A stretch of DNA of 10,659 nt from Pseudomonadota bacterium (GTDB taxonomy: Bacteria; Pseudomonadota; Alphaproteobacteria; Rhizobiales; Xanthobacteraceae), in NCBI GenBank assembly GCA_023430245.1, contig JAEZBA010000640.1, positions 1 through 10,659 of the forward strand. The letters run 5' to 3'. Within the stretch, counting starts at the first letter, position 1. Each line of letters opens with the position of its first letter. The notes below the pieces were generated by a model that saw only the letters and a program-made list of their open reading frames with translations, was not told the DNA's origin and did no database searches. Of this stretch, positions 6,100 through 10,659 are shown piece by piece. The position numbers were made by a program, and so were the translations under genes.

Positions 6100-7224
6100 A
6101 TGCCCGATCACCCGGCCATTGCTCCGGACCGGCCACAATTAACGACGCCGATGGTGCGCTTTTCCGGCGTGACCAAGCGCTTCGGCTCGTTCACGGCCGT
6201 GGACAATGTCTCGCTCGATATCGCGCCGGGGGAATTCTTCGCGCTGCTGGGCCCGTCGGGATGCGGCAAGACCACGCTGCTGCGCATGCTGGCCGGGTTC
6301 GAGACGCCGGCCGCGGGCGAGGTGCGTCTCGACGGCCAGGACATCGTCGGCGTGCCGCCGTATGAGCGCCCAGTGAACATGATGTTCCAGAGCTACGCGC
6401 TGTTCCCGCACCTCAGTGTCGCGGGAAATGTCGGGTTCGGCCTGCGCCAGGAAGGATGGAGCAAGCAGGCGATCGCTGAGCGCGTCGCCGAGATGCTGGC
6501 GCTGGTGAAGCTCGAGCAATTCGGTCACCGCAAGCCGCATCAATTGTCCGGCGGCCAGCGCCAGCGCGTGGCGCTGGCTCGTGCGCTGGCCAAATCGCCC
6601 AAGGTGTCCCTGCTCGACGAGCCGCTTGGCGCGCTGGACAAGAAGCTGCGCGATGAGACCCAGTTCGAATTGATGGCGCTGCAGCAGCGGCTCGGTCTGA
6701 CTTTCATCATCGTCACCCACGACCAGGAAGAGGCGATGACCATGGCCGGCCGTCTCGGCGTCATGCATGAGGGCAAGCTGGTCCAGGTCGGAACCCCGGC
6801 CGAGATCTACGAAGACCCGAAGACCCGCTGGGTGGCCGAATTCATCGGCGAGGTGAACCTGTTCGAGGGTCCGATTTCCAGCCATCGTGGCGGTCTTGCC
6901 GCGATCGATACCAAGGCCGGCCGGCTGATCGTGACGCGCAGGGATGGGTTCGATGACGGCGTCACCGCGTCGGTCGCCATCCGGCCGGAGAAGATCGAGC
7001 TGTCGCGCGAGCCCGTAGCCGATGCCCAGAACATGCTGCACGGCCATGTCGCCGATATCGCGTATCTTGGCGATCTGTCGGTCTACACGATCCGCGATCA
7101 GCACGGCCAGATCGTCAAGGCCTTGGTCGCGAACCGGGACCGCCGCGCGTCGAGCCTGTTGCATCGTGGCGATGAGGCCTGGCTCACCTTTGCGCCGGAG
7201 GCCGGCGTGCTGATCCGGAACTGA
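6100..7224 (+). CDS. potG: Polyamine (putrescine-type) ABC transporter ATP-binding protein
   Basis: This ATPase subunit powers import through PotH and PotI at the inner membrane. With ATG 6100 it has 374 residues, similar to E. coli PotG, which it resembles along its full length. Walker A is GPSGCGKT (51-58), the Q-loop Gln is Q97 in MMFQSYALFPH, the signature is LSGGQRQR (149-156), Walker B is SLLDEP (170-175) and the switch His is H207 in VTHDQEEAMTM. The C-terminal third is a TOBE-type regulatory domain, with RPEKIEL and DIAYLGDLSVYTI typical of PotG/PotA. An upstream in-frame TTG at 6028 would add 24 residues but has no ribosome site. ATG 6100 has a modest GGAA 6 bases upstream and gives a PotG-like N-terminus. 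potH begins 2 bp after its stop. Confidence 0.93.
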   Translation: MPDHPAIAPDRPQLTTPMVRFSGVTKRFGSFTAVDNVSLDIAPGEFFALLGPSGCGKTTLLRMLAGFETPAAGEVRLDGQDIVGVPPYERPVNMMFQSYALFPHLSVAGNVGFGLRQEGWSKQAIAERVAEMLALVKLEQFGHRKPHQLSGGQRQRVALARALAKSPKVSLLDEPLGALDKKLRDETQFELMALQQRLGLTFIIVTHDQEEAMTMAGRLGVMHEGKLVQVGTPAEIYEDPKTRWVAEFIGEVNLFEGPISSHRGGLAAIDTKAGRLIVTRRDGFDDGVTASVAIRPEKIELSREPVADAQNMLHGHVADIAYLGDLSVYTIRDQHGQIVKALVANRDRRASSLLHRGDEAWLTFAPEAGVLIRN

Positions 7225-7226
7225 CC

Positions 7227-8141
7227 ATGGCCGGTCCTGCGACATTCGACCGATGGTACCGCCGCGCCGTGATCGGCATTCCCTTTGCGTGGCTGATCGT
7301 CTTTTTGCTGGTGCCGTTTCTGATCGTGCTGCGGATCGCGCTGTCGCAAACCGAGCTGGCGCAGCCGCCCTACAGTCCGGTCTTCGATCTCACGGCCGGA
7401 TGGCACGGCGTGAAGGAGTTCTTCGGCGCGCTGTCCTTTGAGAATTTCCGATTGCTGTTCGGCGACTGGCTCTATCTGTCGTCCTATCTGCGCAGCCTGA
7501 CCTTTGCGTTGATATCGACCCTGATCCTGCTCGCGATCGGCATCCCGATCGCCTACGGCATGGCGCGCAGCCCGCGCCGGCTGCAGCCCGTCCTCGTCGT
7601 CGCCGTGATCCTGCCGTTCTGGACCGCGTTCCTGATCCGGATCTATGCCTGGATCACCATCCTGCAGCGCGATGGGTTGTTCAACGATGCGCTGCTCGCG
7701 CTCGGCATCATCTCCGCGCCGGTGACCTGGCTTGCCACCGATACCGCGATCTTCATCGGCATCGTCTATTCCTATCTGCCGTTCATGGTGCTGCCGCTCT
7801 ATGCCTCGTTCGAGAAGATGGACGAGACGTTGCTGGAAGCGGCCGCCGATCTCGGTTGTCCGCGCTGGAAGGCGTTCTGGCTGGTGACGTTGCCACTCGC
7901 CTTGCCCGGCGTGATCGCCGGCTCGCTGCTCTGTTTCATCCCGATCACCGGCGAGTTCGTGATTCCCGATCTGCTCGGCGGGTCGGACGCCCTGTTCATC
8001 GGCCAGACGCTGTGGACCGAATTCTTCTCCAACAAGGACTGGCCGGTGGCGTCAGCACTGGCGACCGTGCTGCTGGCGATCCTGCTGGTACCGATCCTGT
8101 TCTATCAGGCGGTGCAGATGCGCGCGCTGGAGCGGAGGTGA
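7227..8141 (+). CDS. potH: Polyamine (putrescine-type) ABC transporter permease
   Basis: This inner-membrane permease of 304 residues pairs with PotI to form the translocation channel. About six hydrophobic segments are visible, near residues 13-38, 90-111, 120-145, 172-195, 227-247 and 276-295. The cytoplasmic EAA loop that docks on the ATPase reads LEAAADLGCPRWKAFWLVTLP (starting at 203), with the conserved Gly at 209-210. Matches to E. coli PotH are strong in FLIRIYAW, GIVYSYLPFMVLP, GEFVIPDLLGG and FFSNKDWPVASA. Its ATG lies 2 bp after the potG stop, so translation is probably coupled. The last codons contain GGAGG, which serves as the ribosome site for potI. Confidence 0.95.
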   Translation: MAGPATFDRWYRRAVIGIPFAWLIVFLLVPFLIVLRIALSQTELAQPPYSPVFDLTAGWHGVKEFFGALSFENFRLLFGDWLYLSSYLRSLTFALISTLILLAIGIPIAYGMARSPRRLQPVLVVAVILPFWTAFLIRIYAWITILQRDGLFNDALLALGIISAPVTWLATDTAIFIGIVYSYLPFMVLPLYASFEKMDETLLEAAADLGCPRWKAFWLVTLPLALPGVIAGSLLCFIPITGEFVIPDLLGGSDALFIGQTLWTEFFSNKDWPVASALATVLLAILLVPILFYQAVQMRALERR

Positions 8142-8143
8142 GG
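8134..8143 (+). promoter_or_regulatory. Shine-Dalgarno of potI inside the end of potH
   Basis: GGAGGTGAGG directly precedes the ATG at 8144 and contains GGAGGTGA, a near-complete complement of the 16S rRNA 3' end. It overlaps the potH stop TGA (8139-8141). This fixes the potI start and rejects upstream in-frame starts inside potH. Confidence 0.8.
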
Positions 8144-8962
8144 ATGCAGCGCCGCACCTCGCCCTTCAACATCGTATCCGTCGCGCTTGGGCTTGTGTTC
8201 CTCTATGTGCCGATCGCGATTCTGATCATTTATTCCTTCAACGATTCCAAGATGGTCGCGGTCTGGGGCGGCTGGTCGCTGCGCTGGTATCGCGCGCTGC
8301 TCGACGATTCTGCGATCCTGCAGGCCGCCTGGGTCAGCATCCGGATTGCCTTCATGAGCGCCTTGCTCGCGACCATTCTCGGCACGCTTGCCGCGCTCGC
8401 ACTGGTGCGGATGGGCCGGTTCCGCGGCCGGCTGCCGTTATCGGCGATGGTCTACGCCCCGATGGTGATGCCGGAAGTGATTATCGGGCTGTCGCTGCTG
8501 CTTCTGTTCGTCGCTGTCGATATCGAGCGCGGCATGTTCACCACCACGCTGGCGCATACCACGCTGACCATGTGCTTCGTCACCGTCATCGTTCAGTCCC
8601 GGCTGCTATCCTTCGACTGGAGCCTGGAGGAGGCGGCGATGGATCTGGGGTGTACGCCGTTCCGCACCTTCCTGACGGTCACGCTGCCGCTGATCATGCC
8701 GGCCGTGCTCGCGGGTTTCATGCTGGCCTTTACGCTGTCGCTGGACGATCTCGTTATTGCGAGCTTCACCACCGGGCCCGGCGCCACCACCCTGCCGATC
8801 CGGATCTATTCCGAGGTCCGGCTCGGGGTGAAGCCTGAGATCAACGCCATCTCCACCATCATGATCGCCTTCGTCGCGATCGTGGTGGTTGCCGCCTCGC
8901 TGCTCAGCAAGCGCTATGCGGCGGCGGAGACGGACGAGATGCGCGGCGTCCCGGCGCGATGA
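8144..8962 (+). CDS. potI: Polyamine (putrescine-type) ABC transporter permease
   Basis: This is the second inner-membrane permease, 272 residues, partner of PotH. Hydrophobic segments lie near 9-31, 62-88, 101-124, 132-152, 184-207 and 235-255. The EAA loop reads LEEAAMDLGCTPFRTFLTVT (161-180). It closely follows E. coli PotI: FLYVPIAILIIYSFNDSKMV, WGGWSLRWY, MVMPEVIIGLSLLLLFVA, FTLSLDDLVIASF and GPGATTLP. The ATG at 8144 comes 2 bp after the potH stop and has an excellent ribosome site. The gene ends 3 bp before the stop codon of the opposing AraC-type gene. The set potG-potH-potI lacks the periplasmic binding protein (PotF-type) seen in the E. coli operon; it could lie elsewhere in the genome. 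Putrescine as substrate is inferred from subunit likeness only. Confidence 0.95.
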   Translation: MQRRTSPFNIVSVALGLVFLYVPIAILIIYSFNDSKMVAVWGGWSLRWYRALLDDSAILQAAWVSIRIAFMSALLATILGTLAALALVRMGRFRGRLPLSAMVYAPMVMPEVIIGLSLLLLFVAVDIERGMFTTTLAHTTLTMCFVTVIVQSRLLSFDWSLEEAAMDLGCTPFRTFLTVTLPLIMPAVLAGFMLAFTLSLDDLVIASFTTGPGATTLPIRIYSEVRLGVKPEINAISTIMIAFVAIVVVAASLLSKRYAAAETDEMRGVPAR

Positions 8963-8965
8963 GGC

Positions 8966-9928
8966 TCACGCCTTCCTGATACACTCCGCCCGCAACTCCC
9001 TCGCCGAACACCCGAAGCGGGCGCGGAAGATGCGGCTAAAATGCGCCGCGTCGTTGAAGCCCCAGCCGAACGCAATCTCGGTGATGGTCCGGCCCGCCAG
9101 CGCCGGATCGCAGACGTCACGCTTCGCGCCGTCGAGGCGCTGGTTCCAGATCCAGCTGTTGAGCGAAATCGGTTCGCTTGCGAAAGCCCGGTAGATCGTG
9201 CTCGGCGACAGCCGCAGATGCGCTGCGATCGCATGCACCGACAATTGTGGATCGCGCAGGTGCCGCAGAACGTATGTCTTGATCTGGTCGCGATGATAAG
9301 TGGTGAGCTGCGACACCGCGGGATCCGCGGTGCCAGGCAGCGAACACAGGCCGGCGACCAGGATATTCTCGACGCTCTCGGCGATGGCGGCAACCGACCC
9401 GGCTTCCAGCGTGTCGATATCGGCTGCGAGGGTGTTGATCATGCCGATCATCAGATGACCGGCGCCGCGGTCGCCGCACACCTTGCGCGCGGTCAGCGCC
9501 TCGGTATTGCGCAGGCGGCCGCGAAGAACGGCGCCGGGCAATTGCAAGACATGCTGCTGGAATGGCTCATCGAAAATCAGTTCGTAAGGCCTTGTCGAGT
9601 CGTAGAGCGCGAAGTCGCCGGGCGCGAGATCGGCGATGCGGCCGTCCTGTACGATCTTGCCGCGGCCCTTGGTCTGGATGCTCACGAGGAAAAAATCCTC
9701 GGTGGCGCGCGCGATCTTCTGCGGCGTGCGCCGCACCCATTGCGGTGATGACGTCACGCGCGAGAGCCCGAGCGTCGCAAGCCGGTTGGCTTCAATGGTG
9801 CCGTTGAAGACGCGATCGCGCTGCGGTGTATCGCATTCGAGCTGCACATAGGTGTTGCAGACCGCCTCGATCCAGTAGGAGAGCCGGTCGCGCGCTTCCA
9901 CAATGTCTGTGGACCACATCCTGTGCAT
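8966..9928 (-). CDS. AraC-family transcriptional regulator, probable activator of the divergent nitrilase gene
   Basis: With ATG 9928 the protein has 320 residues. The N-terminal part (about 1-190) looks like the AraC_binding_2/FeaR-type sensor domain, with the typical stretch LAPGDFALYDSTRPYEL at about 101-117. The C-terminal 100 residues are the double helix-turn-helix: LSVHAIAAHLRLSPSTIYRAF (first HTH, starting near 229) and ITEIAFGWGFNDAAHFSRIF (second HTH, starting near 282), ending FRARFGCSARELR. The inducer is not readable from the sequence. It is divergent from a nitrilase gene; AraC-type regulators such as NitR control nitrilase genes in other bacteria, so a local activator role is likely. 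Start choice: TTG 9946, ATG 9928 and ATG 9919 are all in frame, none with a strong ribosome site. ATG 9928 is a compromise and the end could differ by up to nine residues. Confidence 0.9.
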   Translation of the reverse strand: MHRMWSTDIVEARDRLSYWIEAVCNTYVQLECDTPQRDRVFNGTIEANRLATLGLSRVTSSPQWVRRTPQKIARATEDFFLVSIQTKGRGKIVQDGRIADLAPGDFALYDSTRPYELIFDEPFQQHVLQLPGAVLRGRLRNTEALTARKVCGDRGAGHLMIGMINTLAADIDTLEAGSVAAIAESVENILVAGLCSLPGTADPAVSQLTTYHRDQIKTYVLRHLRDPQLSVHAIAAHLRLSPSTIYRAFASEPISLNSWIWNQRLDGAKRDVCDPALAGRTITEIAFGWGFNDAAHFSRIFRARFGCSARELRAECIRKA

Positions 9929-9929
9929 G

Positions 9930-9947
9930 GGTACCAAGGGTAACAAG
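9930..9947 (-). repeat. 9-bp tandem repeat at the regulator's 5' end
   Basis: On the plus strand GGTACCAAG (9930-9938) is followed directly by GGTAACAAG (9939-9947), differing at one base. It lies exactly where the alternative TTG start of the AraC-type gene sits (9946), so it either adds a short repeated N-terminus or is part of the leader. Confidence 0.4.
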
Positions 9948-9969
9948 CCGCGCCACGCTGTCTACGCGA

Positions 9970-9989
9970 AAAATGAGGCAAATCGCCTC
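9970..9989 (-). terminator. Terminator-like hairpin in the leader of the AraC-type gene
   Basis: Read on the minus strand, GAGGC-GATTT-GCCTC is followed by ATTTTT, giving a 5-bp stem, 5-base loop and short T tract. It lies 42-61 bp upstream of ATG 9928, so it would be a leader attenuator rather than a gene-end terminator if a promoter lies further upstream. The stem is short, and the same dyad (9975-9989) could instead be an operator. Confidence 0.3.
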
Positions 9990-10056
9990 CGCAGTTGCGA
10001 CTCTCAGTCAAGTCGGACGCGAGCCGGAGGCAAGCGGGAAAAACGCGCGGCGCTAA

Positions 10057-10081
10057 CGTTGCGCCGAGCCGGGGCGCAACG
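10057..10081. promoter_or_regulatory. 9-bp perfect inverted repeat upstream of the nitrilase gene
   Basis: CGTTGCGCC (10057-10065) and GGCGCAACG (10073-10081) are perfectly complementary with a 7-base spacer, ending 24 bp before the nitrilase ATG. In DNA it could be an operator in the AraC/nitrilase control region. In RNA it would make a strong hairpin just upstream of the AGGAG ribosome site. No T tract follows, so it is not a terminator. The remaining control region (9947-10056) shows a TTGACT on the minus strand (10011-10006) but no convincing -10 for either gene. Confidence 0.5.
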
Positions 10082-10093
10082 CCACCGCAGCGC

Positions 10094-10098
10094 AGGAG
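10094..10098 (+). promoter_or_regulatory. Shine-Dalgarno of the nitrilase gene
   Basis: AGGAG lies 7 bases before the ATG at 10106 and supports this start. Confidence 0.7.
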
Positions 10099-10105
10099 CG
10101 ATCCG

Positions 10106-10659
10106 ATGTCCGTCAGCCATCCGAAGTTCAAGGCCGCAGCCGTGCAGGCTGCGCCGGTATTCCTCGATCTCGACAAGACGGTCGACAAGTGCGTCGCGCT
10201 GATCGAGGAGGCGGCCGCAAATGGCGCGTCGCTGATCGCGTTCCCGGAAACGTTCATCCCGGGTTATCCGTGGTTCATCTGGCTGGACTCGCCCGCCTGG
10301 GGCATGCAGTTCGTTCAGCGCTATCACGATAATTCGCTGGTCTATGGCTCGCCGCAGGCCGATCGTCTCGCCAAGGCCGCCAAGGACAACAACATCATGG
10401 TCGTTATGGGCCACAGCGAGAAACAGGGTGGCTCGCTCTATATGGGGCAATGGATCATCGGGCCGGACGGCGAAACGATTGCGATGCGGCGCAAGCTGAA
10501 GCCGACGCATGTCGAGCGTACTGTTTACGGGGAAGGCGATGGATCCGACCTCACCGTGTTCGAAACGCCGCTCGGCCGTGTCGGCGCGCTGTGCTGCTGG
10601 GAGCATCTGCAGCCGCTGTCGAAATACGCGATGTATGCACAGAACGAGCAGGTGCACAT
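10106..10659 (+). CDS. Nitrilase (partial, C-terminus off the right edge)
   Basis: The first 184 residues are visible. Nitrilases hydrolyse a nitrile to a carboxylic acid and ammonia in the cytoplasm through a cysteine thioimidate. All three catalytic residues are present at the spacing of the true nitrilase branch: Glu48 in FPETFIPGYPWFIW, Lys130 in RRKLKPTHVER, and Cys164 in ALCCWEHLQPL. The motif YGEGDGSDL (141-149) and the CWEH context point to aliphatic/aryl nitrilases or arylacetonitrilases rather than to carbamoylases or amidases, which lack these signatures. Full-length relatives have roughly 320-370 residues, so about half is missing here. The N-terminus VSHPKFKAAAVQAAPVFLD matches the family and ATG 10106 has a good ribosome site. 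It is divergent from the AraC-type regulator. Cyanide hydratase/dihydratase is a less likely alternative. The substrate cannot be deduced from this fragment. Confidence 0.93.
   Translation, partial: MSVSHPKFKAAAVQAAPVFLDLDKTVDKCVALIEEAAANGASLIAFPETFIPGYPWFIWLDSPAWGMQFVQRYHDNSLVYGSPQADRLAKAAKDNNIMVVMGHSEKQGGSLYMGQWIIGPDGETIAMRRKLKPTHVERTVYGEGDGSDLTVFETPLGRVGALCCWEHLQPLSKYAMYAQNEQVH

Noticed and set aside
6139..7245. A 368-codon open frame antisense to potG.
   Set aside because: It is a mirror of a conserved ATPase gene, with low-complexity composition and no domain.
7856..8143. An N-terminal extension of potI by 96 codons reaching back into potH.
   Set aside because: PotH is conserved there, while ATG 8144 has a near-ideal ribosome site and gives the normal PotI N-terminus.

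Overview
The window is GC-rich, densely packed DNA. Its protein families, the many GTG/TTG starts and the short response regulator with a C-terminal Y-x-GP tail all suggest an alphaproteobacterium of the Bradyrhizobium/Rhodopseudomonas/Afipia kind. This placement is inferred from protein style and codon use, not from a marker gene. Ten protein genes are visible, two of them cut by the window edges. I see no tRNA, rRNA, insertion sequence, CRISPR array or phage gene. No gap between genes exceeds 160 bp.

Left part, minus strand (1-2225). A class I glutamine amidotransferase is followed 3 bp downstream by an SDR oxidoreductase related to dihydropteridine reductase; the SDR's Shine-Dalgarno overlaps the amidotransferase stop codon, so the two look translationally coupled. 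After 94 bp comes a SAM-dependent methyltransferase that carries an apparent secretion signal and runs off the left edge.

Centre, plus strand (2323-5333). glpD and glpK form an aerobic glycerol-use pair: kinase to glycerol-3-phosphate, then membrane dehydrogenase to dihydroxyacetone phosphate. An 18-bp tandem duplication starts on the glpD stop codon and ends on the glpK start codon, copying the glpK ribosome binding site. GlpK lacks the loop that binds fructose-1,6-bisphosphate in the E. coli enzyme. No glpR, glpF or transporter lies beside them.

Centre-right, plus strand (5450-8962). A CheY-like single-domain response regulator is followed by potG-potH-potI, the ATPase and two permeases of a PotFGHI-type polyamine importer. 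The periplasmic binding protein is not in the window.

Right part (8966-10659). An AraC-family regulator (minus strand) converges on potI with 3 bp between stop codons. It is divergent from a nitrilase (plus strand, cut by the right edge) that has the complete Glu-Lys-Cys triad. This arrangement resembles known AraC-regulated nitrilase loci. The shared upstream region carries a 9-bp perfect inverted repeat and a hairpin followed by T residues on the regulator's strand.

Most of the content is recognisable metabolism and transport. I found no convincing new multi-gene system. The points most worth a second look are the exported methyltransferase, the glpD/glpK junction repeat, the Ser-less SDR and the AraC/nitrilase control region.
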